Assembly: GCA_900541985.1 (NCBI GenBank)
Contig: UQLX01000010.1
Coordinates: 1 to 64,000, forward strand
DNA: 64,000 nt
Origin: an uncultured Blautia sp.
GTDB lineage: Bacteria > Bacillota > Clostridia > Lachnospirales > Lachnospiraceae
Reading direction: 5' to 3'
Shown here piece by piece: positions 25,320 through 33,310 of the stretch. How positions within the stretch are numbered: the stretch's first letter is position 1; each line of letters begins with the position of its first letter. Position numbers and translations under genes: made by a program. Under the pieces are notes generated by a model, which saw nothing but the letters and a program-made list of their open reading frames with translations, made no database searches and was not told the origin of the DNA.

Positions 25320-25505
25320 ATGAATCGAAAAAAAGAAGCGTGCCATTGTAAGAATATTACGTATGGAATGATAGAAGATGCCATCAAGGCAGGTGCAAAG
25401 GATTTTGAAGAAGTACAGAAGGCAACGGGATTTGGAACAGGATGCGGAAAGTGCAGAGATTTTATCCGCTGCCTGGTAAGAGATATTCTGGAGGAGAATT
25501 CCTGA
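25320..25505 (+). CDS. BFD-like (2Fe-2S)-binding small protein
   Basis: 61 residues. The pattern C-H-C at residues 8-10 and C-x2-C in GTGCGKC near residue 43 matches the bacterioferritin-associated ferredoxin (BFD) domain, which binds one [2Fe-2S] cluster. The AxxxGAKDFEEVQKATGFG stretch between them is typical. It follows rfbF after 33 bases with GAAAGAGAGG as ribosome site. Free-standing copies of this length occur widely in clostridia. The partner is unknown, and a role in CDP-sugar reduction is unlikely. Confidence 0.75.
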   Translation: MNRKKEACHCKNITYGMIEDAIKAGAKDFEEVQKATGFGTGCGKCRDFIRCLVRDILEENS

Positions 25506-25546
25506 AAAGGACTGCCTTTTCTATATAGAACAGGTATCCTGAATAA

Positions 25547-25600
25547 AAAAGCCATGGTTTCCGGTATGACAGAAAATACCGGAAACTATGGCTTTTTTTT
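25547..25600. terminator. Bidirectional terminator between rfbF/BFD and the FUSC gene
   Basis: AAAAGCCATGGTTTCCGGTA pairs with TACCGGAAACTATGGCTTTT across a short loop, with eight T on the plus side and six A before the stem on the other. Confidence 0.85.
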
Positions 25601-25626
25601 TAATTTTTTTTATGATTTCAGAAAAA

Positions 25627-26676
25627 TCAGGCCCGGGCAGGAGTGATCCGGTCAAGGAACCGGCTGGATATTTTTTCAAAGACCTGTCCGTAAACAGAAC
25701 CAATAAAGTTATTGGCAATCCGGAAGAGGATAGCTCCGGGAAGACCAAGAATACTGGTGGCGATCGCCATGGCACCCAGAGAATTAAATACTGCCTGCCA
25801 CTGATAGGTGGCGGAAAGTCCGACACCGATGCCTCCGATTACGCCGATATAAGGAAAGACAGAGGCAGGAAGGAACACACAGATGCCAAGGAAGACAACC
25901 GCACCGATGATGTTTCCGGGAATACGTCCTTTGACTCTTTCTTTCATATCTGCGCGGAAAGGAAGCAGCACAGACATGGCGGCAATCCCGATCCACATGG
26001 TTCTTGGAATATGAAAAAGTCCTCCGAGAAAAACCGCAGTGGAAACGCCGAAGGTTACGGTCAGCTGCCAGCGTGTCCGAAGAGAAGTCAGCCGGAACTC
26101 TTTTATAACATCACGGAGTTTTCTTTTGTAGCTTAGTTTTCGGTGGTTTCTGTAAAAGACAAGTGCAGTCAGAACAGCGCCTGCTCCTATGGCAGCCAGT
26201 CTCATCAGGTAAGTTTCTCCTGTGGTATCATAGCCGTAAAGCAGGAGATAGCCAAGAACAAGAGTGGAATGATTTGCCATCATGACATTGTGACAGCCCA
26301 AAAGCAGAAGGGCGAAGATGCAGACAGCGTTGATGACCAGTTCTCCAAAAAGTCCGGCGGCGTTTGCCAGTCTGGGTCCAAATGCAAGGATACCAAAGAT
26401 TATGGCGAGGGAGGCCAGGGAGCCCGGCATCTGCATGCCGAAGTCGGCATAGCGGAAGACCATGATACAAAGAAGGACGATCACACCTACGATACTGTTT
26501 TCATTCCCGAAGATTTTGGTGTAGCCCATAACAAAGGCCATGCAGAAGACCATTGTAATGAAGATCTTGAACAGATAAACAGAGATATGGCGCAGCTTTT
26601 CGCCAGGGCTGGAAGAAGCCTTGATGATTGCTTTGGATCCCTGCTGATTCAGCTGCAGTTCCTGATAAAATGTCAT
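25627..26676 (-). CDS. FUSC-family membrane protein (aromatic acid exporter-like)
   Basis: 349 residues with about eight to ten membrane helices in two groups, split by a Lys/Arg-rich stretch near residue 180 (YRNHRKLSYKRKLRDVIKE). The second group, ending in FNSLGAMAIATSILGLPGA, fits the fusaric acid resistance/aromatic acid exporter family. Such proteins export small aromatic acids in some bacteria. It is at the downstream end of the minus-strand cluster but is separated from it by the terminator at 26765, so it is probably transcribed apart. Confidence 0.7.
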   Translation of the reverse strand: MTFYQELQLNQQGSKAIIKASSSPGEKLRHISVYLFKIFITMVFCMAFVMGYTKIFGNENSIVGVIVLLCIMVFRYADFGMQMPGSLASLAIIFGILAFGPRLANAAGLFGELVINAVCIFALLLLGCHNVMMANHSTLVLGYLLLYGYDTTGETYLMRLAAIGAGAVLTALVFYRNHRKLSYKRKLRDVIKEFRLTSLRTRWQLTVTFGVSTAVFLGGLFHIPRTMWIGIAAMSVLLPFRADMKERVKGRIPGNIIGAVVFLGICVFLPASVFPYIGVIGGIGVGLSATYQWQAVFNSLGAMAIATSILGLPGAILFRIANNFIGSVYGQVFEKISSRFLDRITPARA

Positions 26677-26764
26677 AAAAACGCTCCTTTCGGTTGAGAT
26701 ATCGGGGAGGAATTATAGCATTGCACATATACTTTGTCAAATAAAATTTATATAAAAAATGGTA

Positions 26765-26796
26765 TAAAAAACGGCACAGCCCAAAGGCCATGCCGC
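26765..26796 (-). terminator. Terminator of the Rnf-like operon
   Basis: On the minus strand CGGCATGGCC pairs with GGCTGTGCCG around TTTG and is followed by TTTTTT. It closes the four-gene unit that begins with rnfC at 31333. Confidence 0.75.
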
Positions 26797-26804
26797 TGAA
26801 AAGA

Positions 26805-27572
26805 TCAGTAGATGCTCAGGATCATGTAAATGAACCCTGCTGTCAGCATATCTACAGGAAGCCCGCGGAAAAACCTTCCGGTACGGGCAAATTTTAAAGT
26901 CTGCTTTACAGAAAGGAACAGAAGAATGGGAACTGCGATCACCCACACTGTTCCCGGGAGCCCCGCAAAGCTTTCCACTGTAAAAGGATGGAAGAGAAAC
27001 ATGGCGGGAACCACAGGGAACAGGCTGTTTATTCCTTTGCAGTCTTTTTTCAGGATTCCATTTACCGATGCAAGGACAAGTCCGGCTTCCATGAATGCAA
27101 AAGTGGTATTCAGGAAGGCTTTGGACTGGAACGATGCTGTAAAGACTGTATTTCCGAAGATGTTTCCGCTGCCCAGAAATTCGCGGAAAACAGTAAACAG
27201 GATCCAAAGTCCCCAGACAAAGGCGGATTCCAGAAGGAGCTCGCCATATTCACTGTCTGTATTTCCGGAAAGCGCATGTTTTCCGCAGAGAAGTCCTACA
27301 ATAAAAACCATGATCCACAGTTCTGTTGTAAGAACAGTACCCAGAACTGCAAAGTCTGTAAGAAAAGCGGAAGCACATACAGAACCGGAGGCAATATAGA
27401 CACAGAGTTTCAGGCTCCATGTGGGAACTGTCTTTTCCAGAAGATTCTTCAAAAGTTCTGCAAATACAGAAGTGAAGATCACCAGGATCCCGGCTGCAAA
27501 GGCTTCTTTCATGCCTGCGGAAAAAAGAACGATCCCCAGAGCAAAGGCTTCTGCCGGATATCTTAACTTCAT
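26805..27572 (-). CDS. Divergent RnfA/RnfE (NqrD/E)-like membrane protein
   Basis: 255 residues, about six to seven hydrophobic segments plus a C-terminal pair. The stretch FREFLGSGNIFG (129-140) matches the end of the RnfE motif REILGSGTLFG, and TELWIMVFIVGLLCGKHA (83-100) sits where RnfE has its inner NCAxxGRAEAFA helix. It is too divergent to call by name alone. It is the last gene of the rnfC-D-G operon (18-base gap after the RnfG gene), which supports the assignment. In real Rnf, A and E together hold a [2Fe-2S] cluster in the membrane; only one such protein is encoded here. Confidence 0.55.
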   Translation of the reverse strand: MKLRYPAEAFALGIVLFSAGMKEAFAAGILVIFTSVFAELLKNLLEKTVPTWSLKLCVYIASGSVCASAFLTDFAVLGTVLTTELWIMVFIVGLLCGKHALSGNTDSEYGELLLESAFVWGLWILFTVFREFLGSGNIFGNTVFTASFQSKAFLNTTFAFMEAGLVLASVNGILKKDCKGINSLFPVVPAMFLFHPFTVESFAGLPGTVWVIAVPILLFLSVKQTLKFARTGRFFRGLPVDMLTAGFIYMILSIY

Positions 27573-27590
27573 ATTGAAACCTCCGTTTTC

Positions 27591-28988
27591 TTATTTCACT
27601 GTCTGTAAGAAATCATATGCTTCATTAATACCGGTCACTGCTGCAGTAGAAGACATGGTAGCACCGGAGATTGCATCGATTTCAGTTCCGGCCATATCAG
27701 CAGTTTCTTCGGAAGCAGCTTCTTCCTCCGGAGCTTCTTCTGCTTCCGGCTGGGAAGCCTGAATACCGGAAGCCTCCTCCAGACATCTGGTTGCCAGATC
27801 GATAAAGCCGTTTACAGAAATACTAACGCCGGAAACGGCATCGGTCTTACCTTCTGCATCGGTGTTCAGGAAGGAAAGGGACTGGTTCTCGATCAGAGCG
27901 GAAGCAAGAGCCTCAGCCTGCTCTTTCCATGTAAGTCCATCTTCTGTCATCGTGTACTCACCGTTTTCGGACATGATGCTTTTTTTGCTGCCGTCTTCGG
28001 TCACAGCATCCCAGCTTGCTTCTGTAATAGCGCCGTCTTTTACAGTAAGAGTGACTACATCTGTGAATCCGTTGGAATCCGGAGCTTCTGTCTTGGCTTC
28101 ATAAGTACCGTCTGTGAGAGTGGCGCCGGCAAAAGGATCTGCCGGGGCATCTTCCAGGCCGGCAGCCTGTTTCATACACTGTGCAGCCAGGTCGATAAAG
28201 CCGTTTACAGAGATACTTACACCGGAAACAGCGTCAGTTTTGCCTTCTGCATCGGTGTTCAGGAAGGAAAGAGACTGGTTCTCGATCAGAGCGGAAGCAA
28301 GAGCCTCAGCCTGCTCTTTCCATGTAAGTCCGTCTTCTGTCATCGTGTACTCGCCGTTTTCGGACATGATGCTTTTTTTGCTGCCGTCTTCGGTTACAGC
28401 ATCCCAGCTTGCTTCTGTAATAGCGCCGTCCTTTACAGTGAGTGTAACAACATCAATAAATCCGTTGGAATCCGGAGCCTCTGTTTTTGCCTCATAGGTA
28501 CCGTCTGCAAGGGAAGCTCCCTCAAGGATGCTGAGATCTTCCGCTTCTTCCGGAGCAGCTTCTTCTTCCGCACTGTCTGTTTCTGCGGAAACATCCATAC
28601 CCGGAAGATAAACAGGTGCTTCCACTCCTTTAAACTGATCCAGGAACTCAGCTTCTGCGATTTTAGAGCCAAGACCGTCTGTCTCAGACTGTTCAACTAC
28701 CTGAACACCTGTGATCTTAGATGCGGACTCGTCAAAAGCTACATCCATTACGATATCGCCTACATAGCCTTTGGTGCGTACGGTTACCAGATAACCGTCA
28801 GAAGTTTTGGACGCTTTTTCAATGTTTTCTGCACCGCTTACATCAAGCTCTTCCAGAGCTTCCGCACTCTGAGCGGCGGAATCGCCGCCTGCGCTGATGG
28901 CCAGGGATTTTGAACCAATGATCACGCCAAAAGAGAGGGCGGTTACCACAACAAGGGCAAGAATTCCTTTTACTTCTTTATTTTTCAT
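27591..28988 (-). CDS. rnfG: RnfG-like FMN-binding protein with two inserted tandem modules
   Basis: 465 residues, more than twice the usual RnfG. A membrane anchor (about 8-30) is followed by the first half of an RnfG FMN-binding domain (63-121, with SETDGLGSKIAEAEFLDQFK), and the domain's closing part DAISGATMSS (438-447) is at the very end; T444 is the expected covalent-FMN residue. Between them, bordered by acidic linkers (133-158, 411-432), lie two 109-residue modules (160-268, 291-399), identical at 107 positions, each with DAVSGVS in place of the flavinylation motif Dxx(S/T)GA(T/S). The modules resemble the FMN_bind repeats of Listeria PplA. Acts outside the membrane. Confidence 0.8.
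   Translation of the reverse strand: MKNKEVKGILALVVVTALSFGVIIGSKSLAISAGGDSAAQSAEALEELDVSGAENIEKASKTSDGYLVTVRTKGYVGDIVMDVAFDESASKITGVQVVEQSETDGLGSKIAEAEFLDQFKGVEAPVYLPGMDVSAETDSAEEEAAPEEAEDLSILEGASLADGTYEAKTEAPDSNGFIDVVTLTVKDGAITEASWDAVTEDGSKKSIMSENGEYTMTEDGLTWKEQAEALASALIENQSLSFLNTDAEGKTDAVSGVSISVNGFIDLAAQCMKQAAGLEDAPADPFAGATLTDGTYEAKTEAPDSNGFTDVVTLTVKDGAITEASWDAVTEDGSKKSIMSENGEYTMTEDGLTWKEQAEALASALIENQSLSFLNTDAEGKTDAVSGVSISVNGFIDLATRCLEEASGIQASQPEAEEAPEEEAASEETADMAGTEIDAISGATMSSTAAVTGINEAYDFLQTVK
27792..28118 (-). repeat. Tandem coding module, copy 2
   Basis: This 327-base unit encodes residues 291-399 of the RnfG-like protein and is nearly the same as 28185-28511, with a 131-codon offset. 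Differences are mostly at third positions. Confidence 0.9.
28185..28511 (-). repeat. Tandem coding module, copy 1
   Basis: Encodes residues 160-268 of the RnfG-like protein. It differs from copy 2 at only two of 109 residues (A161 versus T292, I178 versus T309). Confidence 0.9.
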
Positions 28989-29003
28989 GAATATTCCTCC
29001 AAT

Positions 29004-29954
29004 TTAAGCTTTTTTTACACCGTATACATGTTTTTTATGGAGCAGAGACAGAGCGCCGGCAAGACAGTTGGCTGTCAGGATACCGAAGCAGATTCCCTCC
29101 GGATAAAAACTGAAGATACGGATAGCCGCAGTAATGACTCCGGCGGTGACTGCATAAAGCAGACGGCCTCTTCTTGAGGCAAAGGCGTAGTCGGTAAGCA
29201 TGTAGCATGCGCCCAGGATCAGACCACCGCCAAAAAGGTTCAGAAGGATGTCTCCTGTAAAGAGTCCGGAAGGTCCGAACACAAAGGTCAGAAGAACTAC
29301 CGTACCGATATAGGTAAGTGCCGCTTCTGCATTTACAGTTCCCATAAAGCACATATAGGCAAAGCCTACAAGCAGAAGAAGCTTGCTGGTCTCACCAAGT
29401 GCGCCGGGTGTCTCGCCAAGGAACATCTGCAGATAGCTGTAGCCGGCTTCGCCGCCGTTTTTTACAGCTCCCAGTACGGTGGCTGAGGAAACGGCATCAA
29501 AGCCGGAGGCTGTCAGCGTTCTGGGCGCTACATACTGCATTACTGTCCCCGGCCATACGACCATGGTCAGAAGACGTCCCATCAGTGCCGGATTGGCAAA
29601 GTTGCATCCGATACCGCCGAACATCTGCTTGACAACAAGGATGCTGAAAATGTCAGCTGCAACGATCACCCACAAAGGCGCGGTGACCGGCATGTTAAAG
29701 GCAAGAAGGATACCTGTGACCACAGCACTGAAATCCCCTGCAGTGACCGGTTTTTTTGCCAGCTTCTGCCAGATATACTCTGTCAGGACGCAGACGGTTA
29801 CGGAAAGACCGGTAATGTACAGGGAGCGGATCCCGAAAAAGTAAATGGAACCTAAGAGAGCCGGCATCAGAGAAATAGCAACATGGAGCATGATGTTCCT
29901 TGTTGTGTTGGCTGTGCGGATATGGGGGCCGCTGAAGGTTTTTGTGTGATTCAT
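29004..29954 (-). CDS. rnfD: RnfD-like membrane subunit of electron transport complex
   Basis: 316 residues with about nine or ten membrane helices. The family stretches GPHIRTANTTRNIM at the start, AFNMPVTAPLWV, GIGCNFANPALMGR and FGGGLILGACYMLTDY are typical of RnfD/NqrB. DAVSSATVLGA holds the threonine where RnfD carries FMN bound by ApbE; the usual SGAT is SSAT here. RnfD moves electrons from the flavin sites through the membrane. It overlaps the rnfC stop by four bases and is followed by rnfG after 15 bases. Confidence 0.88.
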   Translation of the reverse strand: MNHTKTFSGPHIRTANTTRNIMLHVAISLMPALLGSIYFFGIRSLYITGLSVTVCVLTEYIWQKLAKKPVTAGDFSAVVTGILLAFNMPVTAPLWVIVAADIFSILVVKQMFGGIGCNFANPALMGRLLTMVVWPGTVMQYVAPRTLTASGFDAVSSATVLGAVKNGGEAGYSYLQMFLGETPGALGETSKLLLLVGFAYMCFMGTVNAEAALTYIGTVVLLTFVFGPSGLFTGDILLNLFGGGLILGACYMLTDYAFASRRGRLLYAVTAGVITAAIRIFSFYPEGICFGILTANCLAGALSLLHKKHVYGVKKA

Positions 29955-31333
29955 GATTTTTTTACCGCCCTTTCCCTCATTCTCTGTTTCACAATGTCTC
30001 TGGCTTCTCTGGTCCGTACAGAAAGCTCACGTCTGGCAGGACAGATATAAGAACAGCATCCGCAGGCAATACATTCGCTTGCATAAAGCTTTTCGCAGAG
30101 ATCGTAGTCCTCATCAAGAAGTGCAAATTCAATCTTGTAGGGAACCAGTCCTGCCGGGCATACGCTTTCGCAGCCGGAGCAGCGGATACAGGGCTGTTCT
30201 TCGTAGCCGGGTTCCGGAAGTACAAGGATTCCGGAGGTGTTTTTTGTTACATGGAAAAGTTCGGTTTCACCGTTCCAGTTATGTGCCACGCAGGGACCGG
30301 TCATAGGACCGCCTGCAATGATACGGTTTTGGGCTGTGGTTACTCCACCGCAGAGCTGGATCAGCTCTTTCGCCGAGGTTCCTACAGGAACCAGATAATT
30401 TCCCGGATTTTTTACGGATCCGGTAACGGTGACAATCCTCTTTGTCAGAGGTGCATTTCCAAGGATCATGTCTGCCGCGGCTTTGGCGGTTCCTACGTTG
30501 GAAACGATCACACCCACATCTGCAGGAAGTCCGCCCATGGGAACTTCACGTCCAAGGACACCCTGGATGAGCTGACGCTCACCTCCCTGAGGATACTTGG
30601 TGGGAAGTACACGGATCTCCAGCTTTTCTTCTTCTGCCATCAGGCCGGAGGAAGACATTTTTGTCAGGATCTTCTGCAGATTTTCAGCTGCCAGAGGCTT
30701 ATTGTCCTCCATGCAGACATAAGCTTTTTCAGCGCCGCTGCCTTTCAGAAGAAGCCGGACACCATTAAGGAGGGCATAGCCTTCTTCCAGCATAAGACGG
30801 TAGTCACAGGTGAGAAAAGGCTCACATTCTGCGCCGTTGATCAGAAGATCGGTGATCTTTTTGTCAGTTTCATATTTTTTGTGCGTGGGGAATCCTGCAC
30901 CACCCATTCCGGTCAGACCGCCATCGCGAATTCCAGTCAGGATTTCTTCTCTGGAAATAAGGCTGATGTCAGCAGTTCCTATTTTATAGGAAGCTTCTGC
31001 TTCTGAGACCGGAGATTCCTCTCTCTGCAGGATACACGCCATAAGCTTGCGGCCCTGCTCTGTGATCTCTTTTACAGCAAGGACTTTTCCGCTTACGCTG
31101 GCGTGGAGGGGAGCGGCCATAAAGGCTTCGGGCTTACCGATCAGCTGGCCTTCTTTTACCTGCTCGCCGGGTTTTACAAGGAAACTGCATTTTCCTCCAA
31201 AAGACTGTTCCGAAAGAATGGTGACTGTTTCGGGACGGTAAGGTGTTACCGCACAGTTCATGGAGAGCGCCTTGTCAAATCCGTCTGTAGGATGTACGCC
31301 GCCGGGGAATACAGACTTTTTTCGTTTCTGCAT
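29951..31333 (-). CDS. rnfC: RnfC-like Fe-S subunit of electron transport complex
   Basis: 460 residues. Order: RnfC N-terminal segment HPTDGFDKALSMNCAV, a barrel-sandwich part (SFLVKPGEQVKEGQLIG...SGKVLAV), an NADH/flavin domain with GLTGMGGAGFPTHKK and LINGAECEPFLTCDYRLM, a SLBB-like part, and two [4Fe-4S] motifs CIRCSGCESVCP and CIACGCCSYICP near residues 370-420. In Rnf, RnfC passes electrons to NAD+. First gene of the minus-strand operon, with AGGAGACCTGGT before ATG 31333. No RnfB (ferredoxin-binding) gene is present. Confidence 0.92.
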   Translation of the reverse strand: MQKRKKSVFPGGVHPTDGFDKALSMNCAVTPYRPETVTILSEQSFGGKCSFLVKPGEQVKEGQLIGKPEAFMAAPLHASVSGKVLAVKEITEQGRKLMACILQREESPVSEAEASYKIGTADISLISREEILTGIRDGGLTGMGGAGFPTHKKYETDKKITDLLINGAECEPFLTCDYRLMLEEGYALLNGVRLLLKGSGAEKAYVCMEDNKPLAAENLQKILTKMSSSGLMAEEEKLEIRVLPTKYPQGGERQLIQGVLGREVPMGGLPADVGVIVSNVGTAKAAADMILGNAPLTKRIVTVTGSVKNPGNYLVPVGTSAKELIQLCGGVTTAQNRIIAGGPMTGPCVAHNWNGETELFHVTKNTSGILVLPEPGYEEQPCIRCSGCESVCPAGLVPYKIEFALLDEDYDLCEKLYASECIACGCCSYICPARRELSVRTREARDIVKQRMRERAVKKS

Positions 31334-31369
31334 ACCAGGTCTCCTTTTCTTTTAAAAATATTTCTTGAT

Positions 31370-31387
31370 TCGTTAAAAGGTTAACAA
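31370..31387 (-). promoter_or_regulatory. Rex-like operator upstream of rnfC
   Basis: The minus strand reads TTGTTAACCTTTTAACGA, matching 13 of 14 defined positions of the Rex box TTGTTAA-N4-TTAACAA. It lies 37 bases before the rnfC start. Rex is the NADH-sensing repressor of fermentation and rnf genes in clostridia; binding here is inferred from sequence. Confidence 0.6.
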
Positions 31388-31532
31388 CCTTAACAGCATA
31401 TCATACCAGTAGGAATTAAGCAACATAGTTTTAAAAAAATTTGATTCCTTAATTTACTATTTACATTCACCTGTGATAAGATGCATATAGAACGAAAAAC
31501 AGGAAAATATTTTAAAGCAGGAGGTGAAACAT

Positions 31533-31712
31533 GTGAGTGCGGCAAGCTGTGATTACTGTGCCAACTATGTTTACGATGAAGAAACCGAAACCTATTATTG
31601 TGATGTAAACCTGGATGAAGATGAGTACTATCGTTTCCTTACCAGCAATGTAAAGGAATGTCCCTATTATCGTTCGGGAGATGAATATAAGGTAGTGCGT
31701 CATCAGATGTAA
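31533..31712 (+). CDS. DUF6472-type Cys-rich small protein
   Basis: 59 residues from GTG 31533, seven bases after AGGAGGTG; an upstream GTG at 31524 lies inside the ribosome site and is not used. The protein is acidic with CDYCANYVYDEETETYYC, NLDEDEYYRFLTSN and CPYY, four cysteines that may bind metal. This matches a small family of unknown function conserved in Lachnospiraceae. It precedes ogg by 27 bases and is probably in the same unit. Confidence 0.75.
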   Translation: MSAASCDYCANYVYDEETETYYCDVNLDEDEYYRFLTSNVKECPYYRSGDEYKVVRHQM

Positions 31713-31739
31713 AATAAATCAGAAAGTACAGAGATATAT

Positions 31740-32558
31740 ATGGTAACAATGGAACTTGATAATTTCAGTCTGGAGCAGATCTGTGACTCCGGACAGTGCT
31801 TCCGCATGAAAAAGATTGGAGAGCATACTTATTCTCTTGTGGCGGGAGATCAGTATCTGGAGATCACACAGAAAGGAACCATTGTGGATTTTCACTGCAA
31901 TGATGCGGAGCTGATCTGTTTCTGGGTTCCTTATTTTGATCTGGATACGGATTACAGTGTCTACATAAAAAAAGTCAATCCCAGAGACCGGTATCTCAGT
32001 ATGGCTGCAGAGAAGGGAAGCGGGATCCGGATTCTCAGACAGGATCTCTGGGAGATGATCATTACGTTTCTGATCTCCCAGCAGAATCACATTACCAGGA
32101 TTCGGGGATGCATTGAAAGACTCTGTGTCCGTTACGGAGATAAAAAGATCTCACGGGAGAGAGTGGAGTATTACAGCTTTCCCGGTCCGGAAGCGCTGGC
32201 ACTGGCTACGGAGGATGAACTGAGAGAGCTGGGGATGGGCTACCGTGCCAGATATCTTGTGGAAACAGCACGAAGCATTACAGAAGGAGAGGTTTCTCTG
32301 GAAAAGATCTTTCAGATAAAATATTACAGCCGGGCAAAAAAAGAGCTGATGAAGCTCAGCGGTGTGGGAGAAAAGGTTGCAGACTGTATCTGCCTGTTTG
32401 CCCTGCACCATATGGATGCCTTTCCTGTGGACACCCATATCCGTCAGGTGTTGGAGCTTCATTATAAAAGAGGATTTCCAAACAGAAGATATCACGGTAT
32501 GAGAGGAATCATGCAGCAGTATATTTTTTATTATGAATTAACAGAAGGGAGAAAATAA
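31740..32558 (+). CDS. ogg: 8-oxoguanine DNA glycosylase (OGG1-like)
   Basis: 272 residues. An N-terminal OGG_N-type part with DSGQCFR is followed by the helix-hairpin-helix GPD fold. The catalytic lysine is in SGVGEKVADC (K212) and the catalytic aspartate in FPVDTHIRQ (D231), the standard positions for bifunctional OGG1/AlkA-family enzymes that excise 8-oxoguanine or related bases. No Fe-S cluster motif is present. It ends two bases before gloA. The ribosome site is weak. Confidence 0.88.
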   Translation: MVTMELDNFSLEQICDSGQCFRMKKIGEHTYSLVAGDQYLEITQKGTIVDFHCNDAELICFWVPYFDLDTDYSVYIKKVNPRDRYLSMAAEKGSGIRILRQDLWEMIITFLISQQNHITRIRGCIERLCVRYGDKKISRERVEYYSFPGPEALALATEDELRELGMGYRARYLVETARSITEGEVSLEKIFQIKYYSRAKKELMKLSGVGEKVADCICLFALHHMDAFPVDTHIRQVLELHYKRGFPNRRYHGMRGIMQQYIFYYELTEGRK

Positions 32559-32559
32559 C

Positions 32560-32931
32560 ATGAGTTTTAAATTCGAACACTATAATTATAATGTAGTTGA
32601 TCTGGAAAAATCTTTAAGATTTTATGAGGAGGCGCTTGGCCTGAAGGAAGTAAGACGTAAAGAAGCAGAGGACGGAAGCTTTATCCTCTGCTATCTTGGA
32701 GATGGAGAAACAGATTTTCAGCTGGAGCTTACCTGGCTCAGAGACTGGGAAAAGGATCACTACAATCTGGGAGACAACGAGATCCATCTGGCATTTTCTA
32801 CAGATGATATGGAAGCCTCTCACAAAAAACATCAGGAAATGGGCTGCATCTGTTATGAAAATCCGGGAATGGGCATTTATTTTATCAGCGATCCGGACGG
32901 ATACTGGCTGGAAATCGTTCCAGCCAGATAA
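32560..32931 (+). CDS. gloA: Glyoxalase I / VOC-family metalloenzyme
   Basis: 123 residues, the size of a single-domain bacterial glyoxalase I. HYNYNVVDLEKSLRFYEEAL at the start holds a metal-binding His; further ligands are LELTW (Glu), IHLAF (His) and DGYWLEIVPA (Glu). It converts the methylglyoxal hemithioacetal to S-lactoyl-thiol, using glutathione or another thiol. It is two bases after ogg, so they are co-transcribed. Substrate thiol is uncertain in this group. Confidence 0.85.
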   Translation: MSFKFEHYNYNVVDLEKSLRFYEEALGLKEVRRKEAEDGSFILCYLGDGETDFQLELTWLRDWEKDHYNLGDNEIHLAFSTDDMEASHKKHQEMGCICYENPGMGIYFISDPDGYWLEIVPAR

Positions 32932-32944
32932 TACCGCTTTTTAT

Positions 32945-33157
32945 TCAGACCTTTTCTTTCCTGTCGCTGCGGCCAACCAGATAGTCAAGACTGATATTAT
33001 AGTAATCTGCAATTCGGATAAGCATCTCGACAGGAATATCCCGGGATCCTGTTTCGTAGTGGGAGTAGGTGCGCTGACTGATATGGAGTATCTCTCCAAT
33101 TTGTCTCTGCGACAGGTCAGAGTCTATGCGAAGATCCTGAATACGCTGAAATTTCAT
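32945..33157 (-). CDS. XRE-family HTH regulator
   Basis: 70 residues from ATG 33157, which has AGGAGGTACAGGC on the minus strand. The single helix-turn-helix reads LSQRQIGEILHISQRTYSHYETG, with RDIPVEMLIRIADYYNISLDYLVGR after it. It is the short Cro/C1 form with no ligand domain. It runs convergent to gloA and head-to-head with the VanZ-IMPase gene, which starts about 150 bases away and may be its target. Confidence 0.8.
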   Translation of the reverse strand: MKFQRIQDLRIDSDLSQRQIGEILHISQRTYSHYETGSRDIPVEMLIRIADYYNISLDYLVGRSDRKEKV

Positions 33158-33310
33158 GCCTGTACCTCCTTTTTTCAGAAAGTATAGGTCGGAACGGAAT
33201 GGACTACACGGTTTTGGAACAAAATGGACTATGAAATTTTGGTTCTTGTTGCCCACAGACAATTTGATTATAATGGAAAAAGAATAATCGGAAGAAAGGA
33301 TGGTATTGGA

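Noticed and set aside
25320..25505. BFD-like protein as the missing DdhD reductase for RfbH
   Set aside because: DdhD is a flavin and plant-type ferredoxin reductase of about 330 residues. This is a 61-residue BFD domain with a different Cys pattern.
27792..28511. Repeats in the RnfG region considered as a CRISPR array or minisatellite
   Set aside because: Only two long units, in frame and coding, with a protein-level pattern. There are no spacers.
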